NCBI RefSeq assembly: GCF_004664715.2
Contig: NC_051083.1
Span: 95,323,920-95,387,919 of the forward strand
Direction of reading: 5' to 3'
From: Peromyscus leucopus
Taxonomy: Eukaryota > Chordata > Mammalia > Rodentia > Cricetidae
DNA: 64,000 nucleotides
Made by a program: the position numbers and the translations under genes. How positions within the stretch are numbered: the stretch's first letter is position 1; each line of letters opens with the position of its first letter. The notes below the pieces were generated by a model. It ran no database searches. It saw nothing but the letters and a program-made list of their open reading frames with translations, and had not been told where the DNA came from. This document shows positions 47,291 to 59,736 of this stretch, one piece after another.

Positions 47291-47833
47291 TTCTTTCTTC
47301 TTCCTTTTGGAAAAACATGCTGCAGCATGGTATCTACAGCCATCCCATTATGCAGTTTCTTACTCCTACTGAGCTGCACCTACGTCTTCCTGGATCAACC
47401 TAGAGCTAGGGTTAGACCTAAGTTTGCCTCTCTCTCGTTATAGTCTCTTCCGGCTATGCCAGTTCCCTTGAAAAATACCTTTAAGAAAAGTCATTTTTTT
47501 TAATGGTGGTTTTGCTTATCAGAGACATGAGGTTAATTATCTCACCTCGTTTCTTTGCATTCTTCAGTTACACAGATTTAGCCTATGTACCTGAAAAGTG
47601 GGAGTAAAAATGCATGCAAGGAGGCTTTTTAGAAAAATAAGCTCTGTACTCTGTTGTAGCTCTCTATCTCCTTGTCTAAAGCAGAGTGCAGGCTGCCTAG
47701 CAACCAAGCTAATGGCGTCCTTTTTTGGGGGCATTAATTATCTTATGTTTTGCACAAGTTCAAAGGATTTGAATCAAATAACTAGAGTGCAAGGTCTGAG
47801 TTTTTTTATATCAACAGATGTGTTCGTATATAT

Positions 47834-47838
47834 GCACA

Positions 47839-47869
<31 letters not shown>
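47834..47869 (+). repeat. (CA)n microsatellite
   Basis: About 16 CA units, followed by imperfect GCACGCAC units. Confidence 0.95.
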
Positions 47870-47871
<2 letters not shown>

Positions 47872-48274
47872 CACGCACACACATACCTCTTCTTCCCTGA
47901 ATCCAATGACTAAAGGAGAAAGATGACTTCTCAGATTGTATTTATATGATGCTGTATCACTGCCTTCAAAGGCACAAAAATTAACAACCAGAACCTTTGT
48001 GTATAACTACAACACAAAATGACTGATCTGAGCAACTCCCTTAGCAAATTCAGGGAGTCCTGTAATTCCTGACTGCAATGAGCACTTGTTTTCAGGTGTT
48101 TGTATCCCCTATAAGAGAGCTTCCTAAGAGACACAGCGGTGGTGATGCAGAACAGTCCAGTACTATCCGTACTTTTGTGAGTCAGTTTTCTTAAAAGAAA
48201 AACAATCTGAGAAATCTTTGCTATCGAGGCAAGAAATCATATGTAATCCTAAATTTCATCTGAATCACTTTTTC

Positions 48275-48930
48275 ATAGAGAAACAACCAATAGGACAAAA
48301 AAATAAAAGCTGGTAAGACTCCTAGCAATAAATAGTGAGAGGTGCCTGAGCTGGCCTTCCCCTGTAGTCAGATTGGTGACTACCCTAATTGTCATCATAG
48401 AACATATATCAAGTAACTGATGGAAGCAGATGCAGAGATCCACAGCTAAGTACTGGGCTAAACTCCTAGAGTGCTGCTGAAGAGAGGGAGGGATGATATA
48501 AGCAAGGGAGAGGTCAAGATCACGATGGAAAAAAACCACAGAGACAGCTGACCCGAGCTGGTGGGAGCCCATGGACTCTGGACTGACAGCTGGGGAATAT
48601 GCATGGGACTGAACTAGTTCCTCTGAATGTGGGTGACAGTTGTGTGGCTTGATCTGTTTGTGGGGCCCCTGGCAGTGGGTCCAGGATTTATCCCAGGTGC
48701 ATGAACTGGCTTTTTGCAGCCCATTCCCTATGGAGGAACACCTTGCTCAGTCTTGATGCAGGGGGAGGGGCTAGGCCCTGCCTCAACTTGGTAGCCAGAC
48801 TTTGTTGACTCCCCAAGGAAGGCCTTACCCTCCCTGAGAAGTGGATAGGGGACTGGATAGGGAGAAGTGGGGAGCAGAAGTGGGGAACTGTGGTTGGTAT
48901 GTAAAATTTAAAAAATAAATAAATAAAAAG
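48275..48930 (+). mobile_element. rodent L1 3' UTR, 5'-truncated
   Basis: 'gatggaagcagatgcagaga', 'cttgatctgtttgtggggcc' and 'tgcagggggaggggctaggc', ending in AATAAATAAATAAAA. It aligns by eye with the reverse complement of 46157-46926. Confidence 0.78.
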
Positions 48931-49627
48931 AAAAGAGAAGTGAGAAAAAGCTGAATTAACAGCATGTCATTGGGGAATGTGAGAATTAGACACAATCTCC
49001 CTTCTTCTTGGCTAACTGAATTTCAGTTTTGTTCATACTGTTGGCAACTATAGACTATATCACAGTGGTCATATTCCTCTCTCCAGATTATTGTGACAAA
49101 GAAGGTCTGGGGAAAGTCTACATGGATAACTTCTGAGGGATATTTTCTGTCTTCAACAGAGATACAAGAACAGAACATTCCTGTTTTGCATTTCTGAACA
49201 TCTATACCTGTGTATAATGTCTGGAACTGTAGCAGTCATTTGTGGACCTTAAGGTGATTTGCAAAGTGCTAACAGTGAAAAACTGGATGACATTATTGAT
49301 TTGCTGGACTGATCACCACTTGAGCTCTCTGTTTCACATTTTGCAAAATAACAATTATTAAAGACAACACCTGTTGAGTCCTCTGTTATTTATAGTGAAA
49401 ATCAATAGCACTGATATAATATCCTTAATAAATTCTTGAACTTTGAAATTTATCCATATGACATTCTAACTGCCTTTGAAAATGCTTACTGTCTGTGTCT
49501 AACTTCCAACCTATAGAAACTACCACATGGGCTGGAAGTGGGTGCACATAACTCAAATTTTCACATTTGGGAAATAGGAGCAAGAGGATTGCAAGTCCCA
49601 GGCCAGCATCTGCTATAATGAGGCCTT

Positions 49628-49682
49628 GTCCAGAAAGAAAGAAAAGAAAGAAAGAAAGAAAGGGAGGAAGGAAGGAAGGAAG

Positions 49683-49738
<56 letters not shown>

Positions 49739-50150
49739 GGAAGGAAGGAAGGAAGGAAGGAAGGAAGGAAGGAAGGAAGGAAGGAAGGAAGGAAGGAAGG
49801 AAGGAAGGAGAAAGAAGAGGAAGAAAAAGAAAGAAAAAAGAAAGAAAGAGAGAGAGAAAGAGAGAGAAAGAAAGAAAAGAAAGAAAGAAAGAAAGAAAGA
49901 AAGGAAGGAAGGAAGGAAGGAAGGAAGGAAGGAAGAAGGAAGGAAGGAAAGGAAGGAAGGAAGGAAGGAAGGAGGGCTGGGGCAGGGAGGGAAAGGCAGA
50001 AAGACAGGAAGGAAGAAAGGAAGGGAGGGAAAGAGGAGGGAGGGAGATAAGGAAGGGAGGAAGGAAGGAGGGTAGGAAAGAAGGAAGTGACAGAAGCAGG
50101 GAGGGAGGGAGGGAGGGAGAAAGGAAAGGAGGGAGGGAAGAATAGAGAGG
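49628..50150 (+). repeat. polypurine tract, (GAAA)n/(GA)n/(GGAA)n
   Basis: More than 500 bp almost without pyrimidines on the plus strand: GAAA units, a pure GA block (about 49687-49731), a long GGAA block (49733-49806), mixed AAAG/GAGA, then GGAA and GGGA blocks. The long Lys/Glu/Arg and Ser/Leu/Phe open frames over it are artefacts of the repeat. Confidence 0.97.
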
Positions 50151-50298
50151 AGAAGCTTCCATGTGTATTTCTCTAGCACAAACAACTCCTTTGTTTTCCT
50201 GTCTTCCTCTTTCTTCTGTTTTTGCTCTCTACACACTTCTCTACCTTCTTCCCCTTCCACTCCTTTTTATTTCTCCAGCCTTTAGTGACTTTAACCTT

Positions 50299-50345
50299 TA
50301 TGTATGTATGTATGTATGTATGTATGTATGTATGTATGTATGTAT
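50299..50345 (+). repeat. (TATG)n microsatellite
   Basis: About 11 TATG units, directly followed by a TG tract. Confidence 0.96.
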
Positions 50346-50381
50346 TGTGTGTGTGTGTGAGTGTGTGAGTATGTGTGTGTG

Positions 50382-50416
<35 letters not shown>
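50346..50416 (+). repeat. (TG)n microsatellite, interrupted
   Basis: TG units broken by GAGTG, GAGTATG and TAGG. Confidence 0.95.
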
Positions 50417-50418
<2 letters not shown>

Positions 50419-50464
50419 ATAAAACCTAAGTAGAACCTGCTCAATTTGTATAATGTTCCTTGTT

Positions 50465-50625
50465 CCTTGTAGGTATGTTTTCAGGGCTCACCATTTGGCA
50501 CTAGACAACTGACTGGTGTCCTTCCTGGGGAAAACCACATCTCCTGCTCCCAAGCTTTCCTCTGTTGCTTATAGTTACAGCCCACTGTCTTGTCTTGCTG
50601 GTGAATTGGTTCCAAACTTGGATCA
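50465..50625. mobile_element. rodent repeat fragment, family uncertain
   Basis: 'ccatttggcactagacaact', 'ggggaaaaccacatctcctg' and 'ttgcttatagttacagccca' resemble a dispersed rodent repeat that I remember from L1-related sequence. I cannot place it securely. Confidence 0.4.
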
Positions 50626-50818
50626 CAAGAAAGACTTCTATTTTATTAGCTCCCCTTGAACAGCCCCAGCATATGTTAAAATATGTTTTGGTTTCCTAGT
50701 TTCTAGTTACCAGAGAGAAGAGAAAGCTGGCAGAATTGGGGAAATGTTGGCAGCTATTCATCTGACAGGGACTTCTCAGAATATGTGGTAAGGGGGAAAA
50801 AAGTCATTCATTTTCTCA

Positions 50819-50844
50819 ATATATATATATATATATATATATAT
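50819..50844 (+). repeat. (AT)n microsatellite beside exon 3 donor
   Basis: 13 AT units, 35 bases into intron 3 from the donor at 50879. Confidence 0.96.
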
Positions 50845-50879
50845 TCTTGGCTTATGCCAACTTGTGAGTGTGCACTTAC

Positions 50880-51181
50880 TTGATGTGAATCAAGCTTGTC
50901 AGGAATTTCTCCACTGGCTGCTGCTTCTGAATAGGCTTCATAGAAGGTCTTTTCATGGGAGTCCATTGTAATAGTCAACACGGCATCGTAGGCTTCGCGG
51001 AGTTTTTGATTGTTCCTCAGGACTTGGTAGGGGGTGTGCTTATAAGGTAAGCTGTAGAGCAGCACGTCATAGGGGACAAAGACGTAAGTCCCATCAGTCA
51101 TTTTCAGATCATGAGCCAATTCCAAGAAGTGTGTCTGAGTCTCTCCCCCAATCAAGGCTGAATGCATACACATGATGATTA
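50880..51181 (-). CDS. Gucy2f: Gucy2f exon 3, extracellular domain
   Basis: This exon encodes residues 244-344, from IIIMCMHSALIGGETQTHFL to EIPDKLDSHQ. The acceptor is GGTTTCAG (AG at 51183-51182) and the first two bases TA complete the split Ile codon. The exon ends on a codon boundary at CAA, followed by the consensus donor GTAAGT at 50879-50874. The segment belongs to the second lobe of the receptor-type extracellular fold. A 26-bp (AT)n tract starts about 35 bases into the following intron, and a very large pyrimidine-rich tract (transcript strand) lies about 730 bases in. Confidence 0.95.
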
Positions 51182-51469
51182 CTGAAACCAGGGGGGAAAA
51201 GGTTATGGTAGTAAAACGTAGAGGCAGAAACCAAACAAGAGAAATAAATAAATGTGTTCCAACCAATCACTTAGAAATGATTCCTTTCCTATGCCCACGG
51301 GATGAACAAGATACTGAGGTCCTAAGTTAAGGCTGAATAAGTTGCATGTAGAGGCAAGAAGGACGTGTCTACAGGCTGCAGAGCCTAATTCTAAAGAGGA
51401 ACAATAGTATAACTTGGGGGCAGAAAACTAAGAGTCCCTAAGGTTGAAAGGCCTATCGAGGTTATACAC

Positions 51470-51580
51470 TGATAGTGCTAAGTATAGCTGTGTACTTCTG
51501 GGTAAATGACTTATCCTCACTGAGCCTCCAGATGGCAACACTTCATGAAGAGGTAGTAATAATGTAAGGAGAAAACTCAT
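51470..51580 (+). repeat. MIR-like old SINE
   Basis: 'tagctgtgtacttctgggta' then 'cctcactgagcctccagatg'. Confidence 0.6.
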
Positions 51581-51964
51581 AAGGTGGGTCTAGTATCTAC
51601 TCTTGTATCTAAGAAGGATAGATGGGGAGAGAGGCCCATAGTCACTATGGCTTTCTGCTGTCCACTCATTACAAACACGCACTCCAGCATATTTTGACTA
51701 ATGTCCCCTGCTCTTACCAAAAGCCATTATAGACCATGAATGGCACTAACACATACTCATCCATAAATGCCACTAATATTGTGGATGATATGTTCAATTT
51801 TTTTCAATCTAACTTCCCTATAATTGGAATTACTTCGCACTCAATTTAATTCTTTCTAGACTTATGAAACTATGTTGTTTGGCAAGGCTATGCTAGAATG
51901 GGCTGGATTAGAGGGGGCCACGGTTGAAGAATGGCAGCTAGATCATGAGACCGAAAGTCTTATA

Positions 51965-52110
51965 TCCAATTTTGTCCTTGGCATGCTAAATGAGTTTAGT
52001 TTAAGCCCACTTGTGCTTCAGTGCCCACATCTTTAAAATGCAGATTCCAATGCATTTCACAGGTACATTGAGTAGTTTAATTACATAATGCCTGGCAAGT
52101 ACTCTGAGCT
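51965..52110 (+). repeat. MIR-like old SINE
   Basis: 'ccaattttgtccttggcatg' and 'gcctggcaagtactctgagc' follow the MIR order. Weak in the middle. Confidence 0.5.
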
Positions 52111-52351
52111 CCTTGAAGAAAAGCAGAAGGCCTATCACCACTGGTAAATATTAATTATACATGCTTCTATGGAACCTTTAACCTGAGGAACTAAGTGCTT
52201 AGCTGCTTTCAATGACTGGTCTTTGGCCTTACCGTATTGCTTCGTGTGTTTTCAAAAGCTTTCTTTACACTTTTTAAATACTCCTGAAAAGTTTTGCTTT
52301 GGCACTAGAGCTGCCACTCCTCAATTATAAGCCACCCGGTAACTTTTAAAG

Positions 52352-52503
52352 TAGATTTTTTGATTGTTTGTTTGTTTTTCGAGATAGGTTTTCTCTGCGC
52401 AGCTCTGGCTATCCTGGAATTCTCTCTGTAGACCAGGCTAACCTCAGACTCAGAAATCTGCCTGCCTCTGTCTCCTGAGTGCTGGGAGTAAAGGCGTGTG
52501 GCT
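52352..52503 (-). mobile_element. B1 SINE
   Basis: 'cgagataggttttctctgcg', 'gaccaggctaacctcagact', 'gctgggagtaaaggcgtgtg'. Confidence 0.92.
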
Positions 52504-53775
52504 TAAACTGCTGGCTTGAGATGGATATTAAAGATACACACACAAAAACATACATACAACTCAGCCAAACGAGTTTTTAAATGACCACTGGTTCCTGGAA
52601 AATAAATACTTTAAGAGGATCTACGTGTATCCCAATGCTCAGACCTTCCTTTGAATGCTCTAAGGAGATCTTTGGAGTGATCTCATGAGCCACACAAAGA
52701 ATTCAACTTCAGCTGTAGATAACCACACACTATAGAATGGGAAAATATGGCACCAGAGAGGTTTGGCAAGTCAAGAGTTGGGCTTAGGAAGAGAAATGAA
52801 AACTACCATCACCCTCTCTGTTTGACCACACCATCAACCATGAATTCGTTTGATCTAATGAGTCAAGTTGAAGGGGGCAGGGTGAGCTAAACCATGTGCT
52901 TTAGTTAGTGGCTAGTTCATCAGTATTCCCGGCCAGGAAGTCAGTGTCGGCATTTCTCCTGACTTGATCAAGGTTATCAAACACGGCTCCATTTAATTCC
53001 CTTAAGGAATATTGAAATCACTGCGTGGAAAACATTAAATAGGATGAAGTATTTTGTGTTTATTAAGATACAAATATTTCAGAGCATTCAGTGGGAGCTA
53101 TTATGACGTGCCATCCAGACACATCCACCTCAGGACTGACACACTCCCCCAGCTGCTGAGAATGTTAGCTTGTGATAGCTAATGCCTCACCAATAATTAA
53201 CCTCAGCTGAAGAGAGCCGCCTCTCACAAGGTCACAAGCCTTTAGCAGTGAACTGAAGCTGGCGGGGGTTGACTCACACGGAGCCTATGGTTACATTTTC
53301 TGGACATCTGTAAGCCAGTAAACAACATGTTATTAGCTTGAAATTGGCCATAGTGAAGGTGATTTACTCTATGGAAATCAGCAAACTACAAATCAGGGCT
53401 TTCTCATTCCTGGGAAGAGGCTTGCTAAAACAATTATTAGCACATTGTACCCGTTCTTTGAGTCAGCCTACACCTAATGAGCAATTTACACGGAGTTGTC
53501 CCAGCTCCAGAGCACCCCTTAAGGATTGGGTGAGGCCTTTGTTGCTAATTCTTCCCACCTAATTTTCTAGCTTTCTCTTCCTCATGAGTGTTATACTTGA
53601 AAATAATCACCAATAAACTTCATGCACTCAAAGTTACATCTAACACCAACTTCAAGCCACCCTATATCCTAAACTGGCTTCTATTTGTTGCCTTAGTTTG
53701 TATATGACAGCTTCTTCTATGAAACTGTGGACTTCTTTGGGTCAGAGACTGGGTCCTTTTTATCTTTGCACCTGG

Positions 53776-53776
<1 letters not shown>

Positions 53777-53827
<51 letters not shown>

Positions 53828-53840
53828 ACACACACTCACA
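53777..53840 (+). repeat. (CA)n microsatellite
   Basis: About 22 CA units, then CA interrupted by CTCA. Confidence 0.96.
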
Positions 53841-54159
53841 CGTGCACACATACCCACGCACACACAATTGTTTAGATGAACACTTGCATGCTAGCAAATT
53901 CCTGGGAGAAAAGAGTCTGCATTCATGTATTTTTTAAGGGTTCTATGAGGTATATGAGACATGGACATATTTGCATTACTAAGAAAGCAGAACAATAGGA
54001 AGATATACTCTTGGGTAAGTAGATACTCGCAAGCTTATATTTAATGCCAAGTGCCATTATCTTACCCCTCAATCTGATTCTCTTTTTTCATTGCCACATA
54101 TAAATGACATTTTTTTAAAAAGGGAGTCCAAATTTCCAAAACTAGGAAGACTATTTAAG

Positions 54160-54260
54160 AGTATCTAACTCAACCTTTCCCTCTCATTTTTAGCTGAAAA
54201 AATGGAAACCTTGAGAGGGTTAATGATCTCAGGCCTCTATTTTTGCAAGGCAAGAACTTG
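54160..54260 (-). repeat. MIR-like old SINE
   Basis: 'ttttagctgaaaaaatggaa' and 'accttgagagggttaatgat' correspond to the reversed MIR core. Confidence 0.5.
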
Positions 54261-54882
54261 CCATTGAACACAATTAAAGTGGAAAGCATAAACACTGAAT
54301 TCAAACAACAGCATCTTAATTTAATAGATTGAGTGCTTCATGCACAGGGATTTATGGACGCATCTGTTCTACGAGATGGTTTTCACTAAATAGCTTTTAT
54401 TATCTCAAAATTACATTCATTAAAATGGGATTTGACCTCTAAGTTGTTGTCAGAAAAGGATTAGTATACAGAAAACTTAAATCCTAGACAAGGTTTAGGT
54501 CAACAGGTGGTCACCAAGTAATATTAATTTGTAAGTTTCCATCTTGATTGTTAACAGTCAAGCCCTTCTATAGCCAAAACAAGGACCAGAAAACACCCCC
54601 TCCGGAGATCATATCTTACAAGAATGATAGGAGCACTTTCTCTGGTACATGTGCACTCCACTTGAGCTGCCTAGCAACCAAATCTTCAGACTGCGGCGCT
54701 GCCTGGGGTAAGCTATGTAGGACCTTCTCTCACTTTCCCTGTTTCTAGAAAGGACTATCATGAAAACCCAGGGATAGCCAGTCCCTGGCGTCCTCAACTC
54801 TTCTTTCTCTTCCTATAAGAAAGTCTCTACCCACTATTTCCTTGAGATAGATTGTTTGTATTCTTCAGAGGGCAAAACTTTC

Positions 54883-55040
54883 AGACACTGTTCTGCATGC
54901 CTATGATCCCAGGACGAGAGAGAAGTGGGCAGGATGCTCTTGATGAAGTGTTGCAGTGCATGGCCATCCTGAACTATACATAACAAGTTCAAGGTTAGCC
55001 TGAGATACACAGGAAGGCCTCGTCTAAAACAAAACAAAAG
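54883..55040 (+). mobile_element. old B1-related SINE
   Basis: 'tgcatgcctatgatcccagg', 'acaagttcaaggttagcctg', 'tcgtctaaaacaaaacaaaa'. Confidence 0.7.
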
Positions 55041-55764
55041 AAACCAAATATCCAGCAGTTCTCACTTTATCTCACAGACACACTGACTATAGAATCCTCT
55101 GTGGAGAAAACAGGGGTCTGGTTTTCACACCTTGTGAGATGGGATTGGTTCCATGAACTAGTCCTAAAGAAGCCTTTGCGACCATACTCACGTTCGTGAA
55201 ACCTCAATGAACAGAAACCCCTATTCTTCTGCCCTCCACCTGCATTTGGGACTTCGGTGTGCTGTTTTCTTCCCCTGCCATTCATTTTAGCCTATTTCAG
55301 TTTAATGATTTGCTAAGACTGAAGGGAGAGCAGAGCACAGGAGGGGAGAGGCAGAGAGGACACAGAGCGGAGGAAGCTTAGAGGCTTCCTCTAGTGCTGG
55401 GTCTTCAATGATTTGACCATTGCTGAGAGTGGATCTGCTCATAAGGGCAAGCGGTCTTCTCACCGTTTATATTTATGCACACTTAAATTTATCGATAGGG
55501 AACTCTATACTAAAATCCCTAACAGGACTAACACCCTTCACCCCAGTACGGCCAACATCACTGTCATTAGTGTTGGAAACGGGGCTTAAACCTGGCACAC
55601 TTGGAAGCACTTAAAATCATTTCATCATTTCATTCTTTCCTAGAATTAAGAAAGAATAACAGAAACCATATGTATGCAGAGAACACGGACTCCCTAGTGC
55701 ATGTGTTTTATGAGCACATCTCAAGAAGAGAGGAAGTGATGAAGTCCTTTTACAGTGATGTTAA

Positions 55765-55925
55765 TGGGTCAGCAGGGTGAGCATCACTTGGGGACTTACT
55801 AGAAATCCATATTCTGGACCACACCCCAGCTTCTCTGAATCAGAAACTTTGGAGAAGGAACTTAGCAAAGTGTTTGAAGAAGCCCTTAGGGAAGTCCTGA
55901 TGCTCACTTAGATTTGAGAGCCACT
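55765..55925 (+). mobile_element. MER5-like hAT DNA transposon
   Basis: 'gagcatcacttggggactta', 'ggaccacaccccagcttctc', 'tgaatcagaaactttggaga' match the MER5A consensus order. Confidence 0.7.
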
Positions 55926-55959
55926 ACGTCAGATAATCCTGAAGACACATACCTCAGCT

Positions 55960-56155
55960 GTCCCATTCACTAGCTGTGAACACCAGGCAAGTTTCTTACC
56001 CTTCTGCCTCAGAGGTCTTACCCATAGAAATAGAAAAGAGTCATCAGCGTTAGTTTATAGGGGCATTGAAAGAATTGAATGAAGCAGTCCATGTAAAGTC
56101 CTTTAAAAATGCCTAGGATATAATAAATTCTCCATAAATACTAGGGGTTATCAGT
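55960..56155 (+). repeat. MIR SINE
   Basis: 'cactagctgtgaacaccagg', 'caagtttcttacccttctgc', then 'aatgcctaggatataataaa' follow MIR over nearly 200 bp. Confidence 0.65.
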
Positions 56156-57779
56156 TATTCCTTTATGTGCAAGGATGTAATCAATGTAAAGAAGCTGGTC
56201 AGGCCCTGGCTATAAAGACAGAAAACTGTATTTAGTTTGAGGAGAACAAGAGAAGGCCATTTTGACTGCCACAATAAAGCAATTCCCATTTGGAAAGATT
56301 TAAAGGAAACCCCAAATGGTGGACAACCAGGTAAACTCAAATTGAAAGGATTGCCAACTAAGAAGACAGGAGGGATTGAAATCATCATTTGAAAAGTCCT
56401 CTGCCAGCTCGAGGTAAGGCCTCCTGCTGGCCTTTGTAGGAATAAGAAAAGGAACCCTCCTGGGTAGATGCAATTCCTCAGGTGCTTTGCATGGCCAGTG
56501 AATGCTCCTTTGTGCCAAGGGACAAAAATCTCCAGCAGGGCTCATGTTTGGAGGAGCAGAGAGTGGATGGAATTTAGACCCCCATATCCACTCTGCTAGG
56601 TTCCCAGGCACAGGGCCCACACAGTATTCCTGACTGCAAACTGAGGTTTTTGTCTTTGATTAACACCTCCACTTGACTTTGTTAGAAATACAGATGTAAA
56701 GGTTATTGGCAATCGCTTCCAAGATTTAAAAGAAATGAGCTGATAACCTTGAAAAGGCTGAATCCCCCTACTCTGAGGCTTTATTGCCCCTATCATCTGG
56801 TGTTAACAATGCCTACACCTATCTACTTGCTCTTGTGAGCATCACAGATATTGTAAACTTCGAAGAAGAAAAAAAAAGACAAAAAACCCAACTCCTGCAA
56901 AGTACTAACAATGAGATGGTCAGTGTGTAAATACCTTGTAAACTGTAGAGCGCTGCTTACATGTAAGGTAGAACGAATAATGGTTTCTTTTGTTGTCTCT
57001 GTGACCCAACATCTAATAAAGCCTCTGCTCTTTCCCTTTCTAAAAGTCTGTAGCTATATTATTGTCACTCTACTGTTTAATTGACCATCGCCTCCATGCT
57101 GTGTAAACATGATTCAGACTTGTTTCTGAGAAAGACACTTCCTCTAACTCCAGTGAAGCACCAGTCATCTGGCCTAATTGGAAACATTCATTTACAAGAG
57201 ACAGAAGTGGCATATGGACCAAAGCCTGCTCTTCTCTCCCCTCCATCCCTATTACCATCACCAGTCCCACCAGCCACAGCCACTGTCACACAGGAGCGCC
57301 ATCACTGTTACTGTGAGCCAACCTTCCCACTACTACCAGATCTCTTCCCAGGAAGGGGTCCCTTCCCACTGTAGTCTGTGTCCCATGGAGTTACTTGATC
57401 ATCCCATGGAGAACTCCCGTCTTGGGTCACAACACTTGGAGCTCTTGCTTTCTCAGCCTAACAAGACCTATTTTCTCTTCTGCCGCTGCCACATCTCACC
57501 TACCAGTCGGCACAGACTCAAATCCCAACACTAAACTGTACCAGTTGTGGGAGCCACATACTCCTCTGCCCACTCTACACAGAGAGACATGCAATCACAC
57601 TCAGTCTACAGTCCAGCTTACAGCCCAATTTCTCTGCTTCCACACCCAATCACATCGTAACTCACATCAGTGAGGTCCCGGGACACCTCATCTGAGTTTG
57701 CTTATGTTTGTCAGAAACAGAGGAAAATAATCCAGGAGCACAGAAATTTATCTTTACCCCCGATATTGTGTCTTTCAGA

Positions 57780-57816
57780 GTCCTCCTCCTCCTCCTCCTC
57801 CGCCTCCTCCTCCTCC
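57780..57816 (+). repeat. (CCT)n microsatellite
   Basis: Twelve CCT units with one CGC interruption. Confidence 0.93.
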
Positions 57817-58024
57817 ACCACCTGCTACTGTCAACCTTCTTACAATAGGGGCTTTCATTGCTCCTTAAACAGTCTCTGTTGAGGTCTCCTCATTCTCAAA
57901 ATTCCCATGCCTTTAGTGGGCCGATTCATATCATCATCAAACAGACATTCAGACTAAACAAAGGTTAAGGCAAGGATGACTGGTCACTTCAAATGATGAA
58001 CATTTATTTGCATTCTAATTACCA

Positions 58025-58195
58025 TAAAGGCAGTGCCTCTGAAGTCTGCTTGTGCTTTAGAAGTACCTGGGAAGCTACTTAAAAGACCTTTGCTAGTGGG
58101 CCCACCACAGGCCAGTTCAATTCAAGTCTCTGGAGGTAGCTTCAGTCATTTTGAAAAGATGCCCAGGTAATTCTAGTGGTCAGCTAATGCAAGAA
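58025..58195 (+). mobile_element. MER5-like hAT DNA transposon
   Basis: 'gtgctttagaagtacctggg', 'gatgcccaggtaattctagt' match MER5A. More diverged than the copy at 55765. Confidence 0.6.
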
Positions 58196-59368
58196 CTCTT
58201 GAAAAAAAAAGAGGTAGGCTTCCAATGGTAAGACAATAAGATGCATGTTTGGTACCTCTCTACCTCAAAGGCACTGGTGGTGGTTAACACTCAATACTAA
58301 TTCCTCTCAGGGGCCTGGATTTCTTTCACATTTCATGATCGGGACCAAAATATGAGTATAGTATTTAGAATGAGTGGGATACGACACACCCATGGAAGGT
58401 AAACTCCTAAGAGACATAGGACTTCATGAAGCTCTCTAACTTACTATAAAGTTCTGATATATGTTGTTTTGTTTCTAGCATGGCTCTTCTCTGGAAACAA
58501 TTTTCTATTTTTAAAAATAAGTCTGTGCTCGGCAAGTACTACATTCTGTTATGAAGTAATCAGAGCCACACTGACCGCCTAACACCGAAGATTTTATAGA
58601 CTGGAGTTTACAGACTGGAGGACTACTGTAGATCCTGGAACTAAATCTTCTGGCCTTCATCTGCCCGCAACGATCATAATTAAGGTCCAATAGTGGAGAC
58701 ACTTGAAATTTAAAATGGATTCTGGCTACAAGCCAGGCCTAAGATGAACCGTTCTCTAGCAAGTCCATTGTTGCGTTAAAGAAATGAATGGGGACCAGGA
58801 CTAATCCTAGAAGCAATCAGTTTGACAAGTGGTTTCTGAGCTACAGGTCCCGAAGTGATGGAATGGCTGCAGTTTGACAATGGGCATTGTTCCCATATAT
58901 CACTGCCACTTCCAGAGGAAGGTAAAGAGGAGATTTCTTTTACAAACCAAATAAAGTGGATGGAAAAGAAAATATCAAAAGCAAGTGTCAAAAATGTAAG
59001 AAAAAAAAGAAAAAAGATCTGATTCTAAAGAACAAGGAAGGCTCCCTCCCCAAATCAACTCAAATCCTGTTAGTAATTGCAGCTTCCGTGAGTCAAGTCC
59101 TCTGTGGTACATTTTGCCTATTTCCTCTGCAAGAATCATTTCTGAGCACAAAGCTTCCCTTGAAATGAGAGGCATATTAACACAAAACCTGCTTTGCAAT
59201 GTTTCATCATCACCTAAGTGCCCTCCATACCAATGAGCTCCATGCTGCAGGCACAAGAATCCCACTTTAGGAGAAGAGAGGTTCTAAGTGAGATGTGATG
59301 ACGCACGATACTGGGCACCTATGAAGGGACGACTCAGAAGAGAGTCAAAAGCAGATCTCCACTCCATG

Positions 59369-59406
59369 ATTTAAAAAACAAAAAACAAACAAAAAAAAAA
59401 AAAAAC
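59369..59406 (+). repeat. A-rich low-complexity tract
   Basis: AAAAAC-type repeats with a run of A, about 330 bases downstream of exon 2 in transcript terms. Confidence 0.85.
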
Positions 59407-59736
59407 AGACAAAAACGAAAGCACAAGAGTGCATTGTTGTGGTCCTCAGAACAAAGACAAGGTGTGGCTGCATCCTCTTGATGCCATTCTTCTACACCAG
59501 CTGCTGAGATCAGGTGCTGGTGCACAAGGGTATTTTGACCCTTCTCAAAATCCCTATTAAGTTCCTAAGATTGGCTCTGCTGAAGTCACATTCTTGGGGT
59601 TTGAGTATCTGTGAGGAAGGCATGCACATAAAGAACTAGGAAATATATGCGAGCCTAGAGTATGAAGGCAGAAAACCTTTTAGAGATTGTCATGTTTAAA
59701 CCACATTTAAACCCCAGCCGGGGAGCAAGCACTCAC

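Larger units (their letters stand above)
51182..59736 (-). other. Gucy2f intron 2, 8555 bp
   Basis: Few young SINEs (one B1, one B1-like), several MIR-like and MER5-like pieces, CA and CCT microsatellites. The stretches 52520-53770, 56160-57770 and 58200-59360 contain no repeat that I recognise. The open frames there are short and show no domain. Confidence 0.85.

Noticed and set aside
49425..50260. Long open frames on both strands (up to 245 residues) of Lys/Glu/Arg or Ser/Leu/Phe
   Set aside because: They are created by the GAAA/GGAA purine tract, which lacks stop codons in most frames. Low complexity, no start context and no domain.
57070..57882. Cluster of overlapping Ser/Pro-rich open frames (90-118 residues)
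   Set aside because: Several overlapping frames on both strands, no splice sites or domain in support, and part of it is a CCT repeat. It lies in intron 2 of a confirmed gene.
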